A DNA stretch of 64,000 nt from Abditibacteriaceae bacterium (GTDB lineage Bacteria > Armatimonadota > Abditibacteriia > Abditibacteriales > Abditibacteriaceae): assembly GCA_019239895.1 (NCBI GenBank), contig JAFAZH010000018.1, positions 1 to 64,000 on the forward strand, given 5' to 3'. The translations under genes were made by a program, and so were the position numbers. Below are positions 24,232-32,948 of this stretch, piece by piece. Under the pieces are notes generated by a model. That model did no database searches. It saw nothing but the letters and a program-made list of their open reading frames with translations, and was not told the DNA's origin. Positions within the stretch are counted from its first letter, which is position 1, and every line of letters begins with the position of its first letter.

Positions 24232-26484
24232 ATGATACGAATTAAACCAACGTTTTTAGTCGCCGCCATGACGTGTTGTGGTCTGGCGCAGGCCGGACAT
24301 GCAGAGGATACCTGGGCGGTCTTAGTCGGGGTTAGCAAGTATCAAAACCCGCAGATTAACTCGCTTAATTTTCCGGCTTCAGATGCGACCAGCATTGGGG
24401 AGACTTTGACCGACCCGCAGTTGGGCAATATCCCGGCTGACCATGTGCATCTGTTAACTAACACGTACGCCACCAAAGCGAACATTGACAAGCAGATAGA
24501 TACCTTCTTAAAGCCCAATGTCAAACAGGGTGATAATGTCATTATCTTCCTGGCGGGGCATGGTGTGGCTAAAGGTGTTGGCACGGAAGCCAAGAGTTTT
24601 CTGCTGCCATCCGATGTCAGGGGCTTAACAACCGCTGCGTTGGAGCAGTCGGCTGTTGACCTGATGAAGTTCTCGGACGGCCTCAGCCAGCTCCCGGCGG
24701 CGCAGTTCACAATTTTCGTGGATGCCTGCCGCGAAGACCCCACCCCTGGACGGGGCGTCAAGGGCAACACGCGCAGCGATGTGCTCAGTCGTTCGGTGCA
24801 GGTCATTCCTGAAGGGGCCGACCACGATTTTTCTTCTGTGACGTTCTATGCCTGTGGCGTTGGGCAGCGGGCCTTTGAAGACCCCAAGTTTCAGCACGGT
24901 GTTTTTACGCATTGGATTCTGGATGGCATCCGCACCGCAGCCGTGCCGCGCGAGGATGGTTCGATTGATATGGGCATCCTCAAGGACTACGTGAAGAAGC
25001 AAGTGACGGATTGGGCCAAAAAAACGTCCAGCACGGGCGATTTTGAAGTCGAGCAGACGCCAGACTTTGTGGCTTATACCTCAAAGCCTGTTATCTTGAT
25101 GAAGGTCAAGCGGCCCGTAACGGGTGCGGCGGTCACGGCTGACCCGCCACGCTTAATTGTCAGTACCTATCCCGAAGGCGCTCAGGTGGAAGTCAACGGC
25201 AAGAAAGTCGGCGCGGGAACCATCGAAGAAGCCCTGGATAAACCCGGTGACTACACCATTAAAGCCGAAGCTCCCGGCTATGCGCCAGTAGAGCGGTCAG
25301 TAAAGGCGATAGAGGGTTACGATCATGAAGTCATCTTACGCTTGCAGCCAGGTGGCGATACCGGGGCAGTGACGGCATCACCCGCTAACGACTTTTATCA
25401 GAAAGCTCAGGATGCCGAAACGCGCCAGGAGTGGGACATGGCGGAAGCGGGTTATAATCTGGTGATTCAAGGTGATACCAAGTTCGCACCAGCCTATGAG
25501 CGATTGGCAGACCTGCAACTGCGGCGCGGCCACAATCAGGATGCCGTGACGACCTTAGTTAACATGGTGGGCCAGGTCACACCCGACGCCCATATGTATA
25601 GTTTATTGGCTCAAGCCTATTCCACCTTTGCCGATAAAGGGCCGGGCGAAGGCAACGCAGGTCAGAATGCGGCAGGTGGCGGCGCATTTAGCGTTCCAGC
25701 CAATCAAGCTGCGGCTGGCCCCTTAGCTTTGCGGGCCGCGCAGGAAGCGGTCAGAGCTGGCCCCAACTCTGCCGAAGCGCAACGCGCCCTCGGCTTTGCT
25801 CTCGTCGCCACCGATACGGCAGGCAATAACAAGAGCGCGGCTTTAGTCGCTTTTAATAAAGCCGTGTTGTTAGATGACAAAGATGCCGCCAATCATTATG
25901 GGGTGGGCTATGGCATCCGTTTCTTTTCGCAATACTCCAAAGGTGACGCTCAAAAAGCCGATTTGCAACGCGCTGTCACGTATTTAAAACAGGCCCTTGC
26001 CCTGCGTCCTGATTACTATGAACCGCACCGCGAATTAGCTTATTGCTATCACATGCTGGATAATACTGATGCCGCATTGAAGGAATATGATGTGGCGAAC
26101 GCGCATCGTGGCGGAGCATCCGATAAAGATGAAGTTGCTGCCAATGATGTGGCGATGTCTGGTCTCCACCAGCAAAAGGCGCAGCAGTCTACGGGTGCTA
26201 AAAAGCAACAGGAGATGGCTGCTTCTAACGGTTATATGGATGATGCCAAAGAAACCAGCCCTAAAGGATTAGAAAAAGCTATAAAAATGCTAGGTATGAT
26301 TGGCTTAGGTAGCCGTTTAACCGATGTTATCCCCGCTCAATATAGACAACTGATGAATCCTAAGCAGGCTGCACAGAACCAAGTCAATGACGTAGTTAAT
26401 CGGGCTAATAACGCTGCAAATAAGGCCACTGGTGGATTATCGGGGAAGTTGGGCGGTAAATTCCCCAACCCTTTCGGGCATTAA
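24232..26484 (+). CDS. Exported caspase-like (C14) protein with PEGA and TPR domains
   Basis: A signal peptide precedes a caspase-fold domain with the catalytic dyad H110 (IIFLAGHG) and C166 (FVDACREDP). Next comes a PEGA domain (about 304-375, RLIVSTYPEGAQVEVNGKKVG) and a long TPR region (for example DYYEPHRELAYCYHMLDNTDAALKEYDVA). The mature protein should lie outside the cytoplasm. Bacterial caspase-like proteins cleave after basic residues or act in signalling; the target here is unknown. It is 32 bp after the FecR-like gene and ends with a strong terminator. Confidence 0.9.
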   Translation: MIRIKPTFLVAAMTCCGLAQAGHAEDTWAVLVGVSKYQNPQINSLNFPASDATSIGETLTDPQLGNIPADHVHLLTNTYATKANIDKQIDTFLKPNVKQGDNVIIFLAGHGVAKGVGTEAKSFLLPSDVRGLTTAALEQSAVDLMKFSDGLSQLPAAQFTIFVDACREDPTPGRGVKGNTRSDVLSRSVQVIPEGADHDFSSVTFYACGVGQRAFEDPKFQHGVFTHWILDGIRTAAVPREDGSIDMGILKDYVKKQVTDWAKKTSSTGDFEVEQTPDFVAYTSKPVILMKVKRPVTGAAVTADPPRLIVSTYPEGAQVEVNGKKVGAGTIEEALDKPGDYTIKAEAPGYAPVERSVKAIEGYDHEVILRLQPGGDTGAVTASPANDFYQKAQDAETRQEWDMAEAGYNLVIQGDTKFAPAYERLADLQLRRGHNQDAVTTLVNMVGQVTPDAHMYSLLAQAYSTFADKGPGEGNAGQNAAGGGAFSVPANQAAAGPLALRAAQEAVRAGPNSAEAQRALGFALVATDTAGNNKSAALVAFNKAVLLDDKDAANHYGVGYGIRFFSQYSKGDAQKADLQRAVTYLKQALALRPDYYEPHRELAYCYHMLDNTDAALKEYDVANAHRGGASDKDEVAANDVAMSGLHQQKAQQSTGAKKQQEMAASNGYMDDAKETSPKGLEKAIKMLGMIGLGSRLTDVIPAQYRQLMNPKQAAQNQVNDVVNRANNAANKATGGLSGKLGGKFPNPFGH

Positions 26485-26500
26485 GCATTATCAGGAAGTA

Positions 26501-26543
26501 AACAAAAGAGCCTCATGTGATTAAACATGAGGCTCTTTTGTTT
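26501..26543. terminator. Terminator of the cyclase-FecR-caspase operon
   Basis: AACAAAAGAGCCTCATGT pairs perfectly with the complementary strand ACATGAGGCTCTTTTGTT across a 6-nt loop, with A- and T-rich ends on both sides. It can act in both directions and also ends the convergent lipoprotein gene. Confidence 0.9.
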
Positions 26544-26562
26544 GCGAATTTTAACAGCACAA

Positions 26563-27357
26563 CTACGAAGTCTTCGCCACATTCCAGGTCGCTGTGGCAT
26601 TGGGTGCAATGACAGAGCCGGTGCCAGTAACGGTGTTGTCAGCGTTCTGCGTCAAAGTCCCAGTGATGGCATAGGGCGTCACGTTGGTGCCAGAGCCGAA
26701 GTTGCCAGTCATATTGACAGTGTGGCTTGTGGTGTCGAAAGTACCTGTGAAGTTGCCCGCCAAGCCGCCCGTTTCGGTGGCGCGTCCGGTCGCGGAGTTG
26801 CCATTAATCTTGAGCGTTAGGGTGCCGGTGCGGGTGGAGTTGGGAAACTTGTAGGTGCCGCTATAGTTGCCATTAAAAACGGTGGGCAGGGGTGTGCGCG
26901 TTGGCACCGCCGTTGGCCCCGGTGTGGGGGTGCCAGTGACTTGCTGGCTGGCCGTAAAGCTGCCGCCCGCTTGCTTACTGGTGAGCCAGGTGCCGGAGGC
27001 TTGCCACAAGCTGCCTACTCTGCGTAGCAAACCGCTGAAGGTATAGGAGATTTGCCCATTGGTGCTAACGCCAGAGAAGTTAAAGTTGCCTTGAGTATCT
27101 ACGGTGCCTGTGGCTCTGGTGGTGCCCAGTGAAGGGCTGGTCACTTGCCCGCTGATAGTGCCCTGATTATCAATCGTATAAACCAGGCTCCCATTTTCCG
27201 TTCCGGTATAGGTGCCAGCATAACTCCCGGCAAAGTTGCCAACATTAGAGACTTCATGGCTACCCCCGCCGCCACCGCAACCCGGCACGATAGCCACTAC
27301 TGGAAGGATACCTAGAGCGACCACTGCCGCGTGCCACCATCTACATTTTCTTTGCAT
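26563..27357 (-). CDS. Lipoprotein with two beta domains (family copy 2)
   Basis: The lipobox is VPGC followed by a Gly run. A first domain (SYAGTYTGTENG...ASGTWLTSK) is joined by a TP-rich linker (PTPGPTAVPTRTPLP) to a second one (NGNYSGTYKFPN...TATWNVAKTS). Both share the YxGTY start and the xTW..xK end with the copy at 20071. No function is known to me. It and the next lipoprotein gene are close in sequence and are probably tandem duplicates. Confidence 0.8.
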   Translation of the reverse strand: MQRKCRWWHAAVVALGILPVVAIVPGCGGGGGSHEVSNVGNFAGSYAGTYTGTENGSLVYTIDNQGTISGQVTSPSLGTTRATGTVDTQGNFNFSGVSTNGQISYTFSGLLRRVGSLWQASGTWLTSKQAGGSFTASQQVTGTPTPGPTAVPTRTPLPTVFNGNYSGTYKFPNSTRTGTLTLKINGNSATGRATETGGLAGNFTGTFDTTSHTVNMTGNFGSGTNVTPYAITGTLTQNADNTVTGTGSVIAPNATATWNVAKTS

Positions 27358-27424
27358 TTATATTCCTTGAAATTTTGACCTGGCTCCCGTACCACTTCGC
27401 CAACCGGGGAGGAGTATCAGAGGA

Positions 27425-27451
27425 TGCCTGATAACTAAAAGTTATCAGGCA
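27425..27451. terminator. Hairpin between two lipoprotein genes
   Basis: TGCCTGATAACT and AGTTATCAGGCA form a 12-bp perfect stem with a 3-nt loop. It is downstream of the 27673-28509 gene on the minus strand, although no long T-run follows on that strand. Confidence 0.55.
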
Positions 27452-27495
27452 AAGTGAACCTTTTTGCGCCTCTTTGTTGTAGAAATAAAGTAGAA

Positions 27496-27650
27496 AGAAG
27501 AGGAGTCTGTCATGCTGAGTCCTTCACTGCGTTCGAGGATAAACTCTGCGAAGCATCTGGTATGAGTGTCCAGAGAGTAAGGGTTCAACCAAGCACTCCA
27601 TAGCTCCGCAGAGTAGATGCTTCGCTGCACTCAGCATGACAAGCTCTTCT
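27496..27650. repeat. Palindromic repeat element (GTCATGCTGAG type)
   Basis: GAAGAGGAGTCTGTCATGCTGAG at the left is complementary to CTCAGCATGACAAGCTCTTC at the right with small gaps. Inside lies GCGAAGCATCT against AGATGCTTCGC. The GTCATGCTGAG/GCGAAGCATCT core is a widespread intergenic repeat in soil bacteria. Confidence 0.82.
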
Positions 27651-27672
27651 ATCTATCTTCTTATTAATGCTT

Positions 27673-28509
27673 CTATGTCTTGCTGGCAGCCCAGGTTCCA
27701 GTGACGCCTGCGGAAGTGCGGGCTAAGGCGTTGACCACCGTCGTGGCTCCGTTTTGGGCGCGCAGTTGACCGGTCAAAGTGATGGTCTGAGTGTGCCCTG
27801 CATTGTCTGCGAACGAGCCAGTCAAGATAATGGCTCCCGTGCTGCTCGTGGCGCTACCAGCCAGGTTAACCGTTGAATTATCAGGCGCACGGAAGAAGCC
27901 GCCAATCGAAGAGTTGTCAGCTATGGTGAACTTGAGGCTTGCTGTCGTGACTGGTGTTGTATTCAACGTTATGCTGCCTGCATAACGCCCGGCGAAGCGG
28001 TTGCTGCTGGGGGTCGCCGTTGGAGCCGGTGTTGGGCTGGGGCCGGGCGTAAAGGTTGGCGCAGGGGTCGGAGTGGGTGAGCCGACGGCTTTAGTGGCGG
28101 TAAAAGTGCCATTCATATTATTGGAGGTGCGCCAGGTGCCTGAAGCCGTCTGCACATCGCCGACCAGGTTATAACTGCCCGCGAAAGTATAAGAAGTGCG
28201 GGGCGTTCTGGTATCACTGCCGTTGAAGCTGAAATTACCATCGTTATCAATCTGGCCATGACCAGTTAAGACACCCAGCGAAGGGCTGATGACCGTCGCC
28301 ACAATGTCCTTATTGCTCCCGATTGTATATTGAAAACTCCCGGTCTCCGAACCAGTATAAGTGCCAGTATAATTTCCCGTGAATTGGCGGGTTTGAATGC
28401 TATTACTGCCGCCTCCACCCCCACATCCAGGTATCAAGCTTACAACAGGTAGGGCACACGCCGTTACAACCGCGAGGTGCCACCATTTTACGGACTGCTT
28501 TCGCTGCAT
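27673..28509 (-). CDS. Lipoprotein with two beta domains (family copy 3)
   Basis: The lipobox is IPGC followed by a Gly run. The first domain contains GNYTGTYTGSETG and ends ASGTWRTSN; a long PT repeat linker (PTPTPAPTFTPGPSPTPAP) leads to a second domain ending VTGTWAASKT. The first 150 residues are closely similar to the 26563 copy, so the two are tandem paralogs. Function unknown. Confidence 0.8.
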   Translation of the reverse strand: MQRKQSVKWWHLAVVTACALPVVSLIPGCGGGGGSNSIQTRQFTGNYTGTYTGSETGSFQYTIGSNKDIVATVISPSLGVLTGHGQIDNDGNFSFNGSDTRTPRTSYTFAGSYNLVGDVQTASGTWRTSNNMNGTFTATKAVGSPTPTPAPTFTPGPSPTPAPTATPSSNRFAGRYAGSITLNTTPVTTASLKFTIADNSSIGGFFRAPDNSTVNLAGSATSSTGAIILTGSFADNAGHTQTITLTGQLRAQNGATTVVNALARTSAGVTGTWAASKT

Positions 28510-28741
28510 AAATTTCTCCTTGAATCATCCTTCTGGTGGAGTTTAGTGCAATTCCTAAACTTAGCAACGGCTCTTTATCTTTTAGCAGGCAAGCACGCGA
28601 GAAAGAGAGCAGGAAAATGGAGAAGAGCAGGGAAGGATAAGAAGGCGCAGATGGGCAGTCGCAGCACGAACCCGGAACTGAGCAACGGGCTATCGTGTAA
28701 ATAGCCGTCATAGGCGAAAGGATCTGACAAGCACTATCAAA

Positions 28742-30289
28742 TTATAGTCTCGAACTTGCCTTATGGAGTTGTGGAGTTGGATTTGACTTGCTGAATCTGA
28801 ATGTCATCGAAATCTGCCATGCCCTGGTAGCCAGCAAAGCTGGAGAGAGGTGTAGGTAGACTGCCCCCGGGGGAACAATAGCCTCGACTTCACGTAGCAC
28901 CCAATCGTCCGTATCACGTTTCAGGTTGGGCGATGGCTGTTGTGGCCCAATTTCCTTGCCATTGGCATCCTGAAAGATAATCCAGAGCCGCGCTTCATCC
29001 CAGGGGTCAGGGCCAACCTGCAAGTTGGTGGTGCGTATCCGCACGCGCACCTTAATGGCTTTCCAGGCCGGATCAAGTTTGAATAACCCAGAGGCCATAA
29101 CGTAATTATGGGCAACTTCACTGGTGACCCGCACGAAATGATTGCCATCCTCTTCGAGCCACTGGATTCGCTTGCGATCATTCAAATCCCATCCAACCGG
29201 GTCTCCGTTGGAGCCGATTTTTTCAAATTTCCCCGCGGGGAATCCGTCCTCAATCGGCAGCGCATCCAATGGTGGATTAGGTACAATCACAATATCATCA
29301 ATATCCAATTCCCCGGCTGGCCCATAGACACCCGGTTCTATCACTAAATGATGCGTGCCGTTCGGGATAGCGGTTATGAGTTTCCGTGTCACCCAGGCGG
29401 AATCCGTCTTGAATTCCAGGGGTGGCGCGTAATCAACGGTTTTGCCCGTAGCGTCTTCATAACGTAACGAGAGGCGAGCATTTTGCCATTCCTCCGTGCC
29501 GACTTTCAAATTCTGGACGCGCATCCGCGCTAAGATTTTCAGTTTCTTCCAGGAAGGATCAAGGATTAGCTTATTGCCAATGATATGGCCCTCATGGGGA
29601 TTATCCCGGCTGATATGCATGTAATGATTGCCGTTTTCGGTTAGCCATTGAATGTTCTGTGTCGCAGCATAGCTCCAACCTTGTGGCTTTGCTTGCTCGT
29701 TGGCTAATTCAAAATCCCCCTGCGCAAACACGTTGCTGGCCTTGTTTTGCGCGATCTCGTCTGGGCCATCATTGGCCTCTACCGCCTGATTATCGTCAGC
29801 CTTTTGACCAACCTGATTATTCGGTTTCGTGGCAACAATACTGTCAGCATTTTGTGTGCTGAGACCAAATACACCCGTTTCAGCCTTATCCCACAGTGCG
29901 ACTTCACGCGCGGGTAACGGTTGCCCGCTGCCCGCATCTTGGCCAATCACAATGGCTGAAGTCCCAGCTTTAACATCAGCCATTGCGACCTTATGAGTTA
30001 CAGCACCACGCACATGAAGCAAAGTGTCCTCGTTAAGCACAATGATTTTAGACTTTGGCACAGCAAGTTCACTTGTTTTGCCATCTGGCAGGCTAAAGGA
30101 ACTCACATCCAACACAAGCTGCTTTTGAGTTAAATCAACACTCCTAATTTTGCCATCAACGCGGATTTCACCTGCCGCCACAAAGAGTTCTCGTGGCGAG
30201 TTGGCGGATTGTGCTTCTGCTACTACGCTGCTTACTGCAACAAGCAGGGCAAAATTCATCACCAGGGCATGTATCATGGGAATTTTCAT
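28742..30289 (-). CDS. Exported protein with duplicated CBM-like domains, C-terminal frameshift
   Basis: The ATG at 30289 gives a signal peptide; the frame is open to a GTG at 30301. An N-terminal beta domain (IRVDGKIRSVDLTQKQLVLDV) is followed by two copies of a jelly-roll module, each with GWxxxxxxxIQWLxExGNHxxxxSxxxxH and xxxxARLxxxxxDAxGK. In the second copy the reading frame slips at 28841-28850 (CTCTCTCC instead of CTCTCC). The other frame continues with FAGYQGMADFDDIQI, matching the first copy, and stops at 28761. The last 30 residues are therefore probably wrong. Role: carbohydrate binding, by family resemblance. Confidence 0.78.
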   Translation of the reverse strand: MKIPMIHALVMNFALLVAVSSVVAEAQSANSPRELFVAAGEIRVDGKIRSVDLTQKQLVLDVSSFSLPDGKTSELAVPKSKIIVLNEDTLLHVRGAVTHKVAMADVKAGTSAIVIGQDAGSGQPLPAREVALWDKAETGVFGLSTQNADSIVATKPNNQVGQKADDNQAVEANDGPDEIAQNKASNVFAQGDFELANEQAKPQGWSYAATQNIQWLTENGNHYMHISRDNPHEGHIIGNKLILDPSWKKLKILARMRVQNLKVGTEEWQNARLSLRYEDATGKTVDYAPPLEFKTDSAWVTRKLITAIPNGTHHLVIEPGVYGPAGELDIDDIVIVPNPPLDALPIEDGFPAGKFEKIGSNGDPVGWDLNDRKRIQWLEEDGNHFVRVTSEVAHNYVMASGLFKLDPAWKAIKVRVRIRTTNLQVGPDPWDEARLWIIFQDANGKEIGPQQPSPNLKRDTDDWVLREVEAIVPPGAVYLHLSPALLATRAWQISMTFRFSKSNPTPQLHKASSRL

Positions 30290-30336
30290 AATTTGCCTCA
30301 CGTCACTTAATGGTTGTTGAGAATAACAAATTCATA

Positions 30337-30364
30337 TATATTCCAAGTGATAGCTTGGAATATA
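30337..30364. promoter_or_regulatory. Palindromic operator candidate in the SufR-like promoter
   Basis: TATATTCCAAG and CTTGGAATATA are perfect 11-bp arms with a 6-nt spacer. The site lies 17 bp before the regulator start and 48 bp before the divergent CBM-protein start. The two-arm, N6-spaced layout resembles the operator of cyanobacterial SufR (CAAC-N6-GTTG). Confidence 0.7.
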
Positions 30365-30380
30365 GGCCATTTGAAATAAT

Positions 30381-31040
30381 ATGTCAAGTAATGAATTGAA
30401 AAATGATCTATTGATAACGAGTAGGGGAGCAAATCGCTTTCTATTACTCCTCAAAACGCGCGGCCCACAAACGAGCTTAGAAATGGGAACAGCGTTAAAC
30501 ATCACTGATGAAGCCGTTCGCCAGCAGTTGATCAAACTGGCCAAGGAGGGGCTTGTAGAAGGGATAGCCGAGGCCAACGGGGTGGGACGCCCAGTGCAAA
30601 TTTGGCAACTCACTCCAGCGGGCAACGCGCGTTTTCCTGATGCCCATGCCGACTTGACCGCCCAACTGCTGCGCTCTATTCGCACCGAATTAGGCGAAGC
30701 AGCACTGGAGCGACTGATCGCGGTGCGTGAGCAGGATACAAGGAGAGCCTATGCGCAGGAACTTGCGGGTGCAACGGATTTGCGAGAGAGAGTAGCGAGG
30801 TTAGCGGCTATCCGCTCACGAGAGGGTTATATGGCGGGATGGACAGAGGAGGACGACGGTTACCTGCTGGTAGAAAACCATTGTCCCATCTGTGTCGCTG
30901 CCGCCACCTGCCAAGGGTTTTGCCGGGCTGAATTGGCGATATTTCAGGAAGTTCTAGGTCAAGAAGCCAATGTCACGCGAATAGAGTACATTCTGTCTAG
31001 TGATCGTCGGTGTGCTTATCGAATCACGCAGCGAGCATAA
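30381..31040 (+). CDS. SufR/ArsR-type Fe-S winged-helix regulator
   Basis: Residues 15-80 are an ArsR-like winged helix (RFLLLLKTRGPQTSLEMGTALNITDEAVRQQLIKLAKEGLVEG). The C-terminal half holds C168, C171, C177, C181 and C211 (NHCPICVAAATCQGFC ... RRCAY), the arrangement of SufR-like iron-sulfur sensors. Such proteins repress suf genes when loaded with a cluster. No suf genes are in the window, so its target may be its own promoter or distant genes. Confidence 0.87.
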   Translation: MSSNELKNDLLITSRGANRFLLLLKTRGPQTSLEMGTALNITDEAVRQQLIKLAKEGLVEGIAEANGVGRPVQIWQLTPAGNARFPDAHADLTAQLLRSIRTELGEAALERLIAVREQDTRRAYAQELAGATDLRERVARLAAIRSREGYMAGWTEEDDGYLLVENHCPICVAAATCQGFCRAELAIFQEVLGQEANVTRIEYILSSDRRCAYRITQRA

Positions 31041-31087
31041 GACCTCATGTATCAGAAATATATGCACACCAAACCCGCTAGAGCCGA

Positions 31088-31699
31088 TTAACCCAAGCTT
31101 ACTTGTAAGGCCCCCTGGCGCAACACGCGGGGTGCATCGCTGGTGCAGTCTACGATGGTGGAGGGTTGACCCGCTACATTTCCGCCATCCAGCACGACAT
31201 CCACACTCTGCCGCAGAGCTTGAGGAATATCATTGAGTGAATGTGGCGTAGCTTCGCGCCCGGTGGCTCCAGAATAATTGGCGGAAGTTGCCACAAGAGG
31301 TGTGCCGATCCTCTCACATAGGGCTTTGGCCATAGGATGCGCTGATTGCCGCACGCCAATGGTGCGGACACCTGCTTCAGAATTTGCGCCAGTGAGCAGG
31401 GGAGAGAGAGTAGGGTTAGCGGGCAGAATGAGAGTCAAGGCACCAGGCCAGTAAGTGTTTATTAGCTCGGCGGCAATGTCGGGAATCGAGGCTACTAATA
31501 AGTGCAGTTGGGACATTCCACTGACTAAAACTGGTGGCGGTTGCCCCAGAGCGCGACCTTTAACCTGAAATAAGCGTTGCAATGCCGCTTCATCCGTAGC
31601 GCAGCAGCCTAACCCATAAAGTGTTTCGGTAGGATAAATAACCAGGCCACCGCGCTGGATAATCTCGATGTCAGAAGTTTCTATCAAGGGTTGTGTCAT
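31088..31699 (-). CDS. tsaC: L-threonylcarbamoyladenylate synthase
   Basis: The 203-residue product matches the TsaC/Sua5 core: IYPTETLYGLGC, KGRALGQPPPVLV and LVATSANYSG. It makes threonylcarbamoyl-AMP for the universal t6A37 modification of tRNAs reading ANN codons. It is short, like TsaC rather than two-domain Sua5. The gene is followed by prmC in the same direction upstream, separated by a palindromic repeat. Confidence 0.95.
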   Translation of the reverse strand: MTQPLIETSDIEIIQRGGLVIYPTETLYGLGCCATDEAALQRLFQVKGRALGQPPPVLVSGMSQLHLLVASIPDIAAELINTYWPGALTLILPANPTLSPLLTGANSEAGVRTIGVRQSAHPMAKALCERIGTPLVATSANYSGATGREATPHSLNDIPQALRQSVDVVLDGGNVAGQPSTIVDCTSDAPRVLRQGALQVSLG

Positions 31700-31716
31700 A
31701 ATCTGTAGAACTCAGT

Positions 31717-31834
31717 AGACCCGCCGCTAAAGCAGCGGGCTGAACCTCTAAGCCCCCTAAACGTGGCTAATCAAATGGTCTCAGACCGGTTCACCGGGCT
31801 TTTTGCTCTCGGCCCGCTGCTTTAGCGGCGGGCT
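31717..31834. repeat. Palindromic repeat family A, copy 2 (overlaps prmC 3' end)
   Basis: AGACCCGCCGCTAAAGCAGC at the left pairs with GCTGCTTTAGCGGCGGGCT at the right. An inner AGCCCCC stretch and ACCGGTTCACCGGGCT are as in the copies at 20814 and 55622. The element covers the last 14 codons and stop of prmC. Confidence 0.88.
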
Positions 31835-32711
31835 GCTCTCTGGCCAATAAGACGCGTTCAATGCCCGCCAAGTCACGGAGCGGTTCCGCCACTAACCAAC
31901 CCGCAGCGGTAAATATTTCCTGCACGGCTGGATACTGCCCCGCCCCTAACTCAACCATCAGAAATCCCTCCGGGGCCAGCAATCCTCCGCATTGGGCGGC
32001 GATCTGGCGGTAGCAGTCTAAGCCATCCTCTCCACCGTCTAAAGCTTCGCGTGGCTCCCAGTCTTTGATTTCTGTTTGCAAAGCAGTTATTTCTTCTGTA
32101 GCGATATAAGGCGGATTACTCAGGAGGGCATCGAAAGTTCCCCCATGCTCGGTGTTGATTAATGGCTCGGCCCACTGCCCCGCTTTGCCCTGTATGAAGT
32201 GAATACGATCTGTTACTGCGTTGAGTTGCGCATTGGCGCGGGCTAAATCCAGTGTGTCAGCACGCACATCTGTCGCATAGACTGTCGGTTCCGGCAAAGC
32301 GTGGGCGATACTGATGGCGATGCAGCCTGTGCCAGTGCCCAGTTCGGCCACAATCGGTTTGAGGCATTGTGAGAGTCGTTCGATAGCCGCTTCAACGAGA
32401 GTCTCGGTTTCTGGACGAGGAATAAGGGCACGCTCATCACAACTAAAAGTTAAGCCGAAGAACTCGCACTGTCCAATAAGATAGGGCAGGGGGCGGCCCT
32501 GTGCTACTTCCAAGAGTGCTTGCTCCAGTTTTTCCTGCTGAGGTGCCTCAAGCTCCAACGCAGGATGAGTTAAATGGGCGTAGCGCGTTCCTGTTATGTA
32601 ATCAACGATTAAACGCGCTTTAACGCGGGCCTCTTCGGCTGTCACTGAAGCCTGCGTTTGTAGATAGTGGATGCTGTCTTCGTAAGCCCGTTGCACATTC
32701 ATCTTGGCCAT
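31791..32711 (-). CDS. prmC: Release factor N5-glutamine methyltransferase
   Basis: The product has the N-terminal helical domain with RLIVDYITGTRYAHL and the methyltransferase core with ELGTGTGCIAISIAHA and the NPPY motif (LLSNPPYIATEE). PrmC methylates the GGQ glutamine of RF1 and RF2. The last 15 residues (REQPAAKAAGREQKAR) are coded inside a palindromic repeat, and the stop is supplied by that element, so the C-terminus is probably altered but outside the catalytic core. Confidence 0.94.
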   Translation of the reverse strand: MAKMNVQRAYEDSIHYLQTQASVTAEEARVKARLIVDYITGTRYAHLTHPALELEAPQQEKLEQALLEVAQGRPLPYLIGQCEFFGLTFSCDERALIPRPETETLVEAAIERLSQCLKPIVAELGTGTGCIAISIAHALPEPTVYATDVRADTLDLARANAQLNAVTDRIHFIQGKAGQWAEPLINTEHGGTFDALLSNPPYIATEEITALQTEIKDWEPREALDGGEDGLDCYRQIAAQCGGLLAPEGFLMVELGAGQYPAVQEIFTAAGWLVAEPLRDLAGIERVLLAREQPAAKAAGREQKAR

Positions 32712-32948
32712 AGTTAAAAGCAGATTCGGTCATTGCTCCATCGGCGACCTGTAAGTACAGCATACAGGAAAACTAATTTGTGACAATGTTGCAGTTGATA
32801 TTCAACTCTAATACAATGGTTTTAAGTCTATTGCGAATTGCTTCTAAAAGTATCAGCACGTTCTTCCCTAAAGCAGAGTAAAATCATGAGCATAACCACT
32901 GAGCTAAACCCTGGATGTCGGGGTGAGTTGCCACTAAGGAAGATTACT

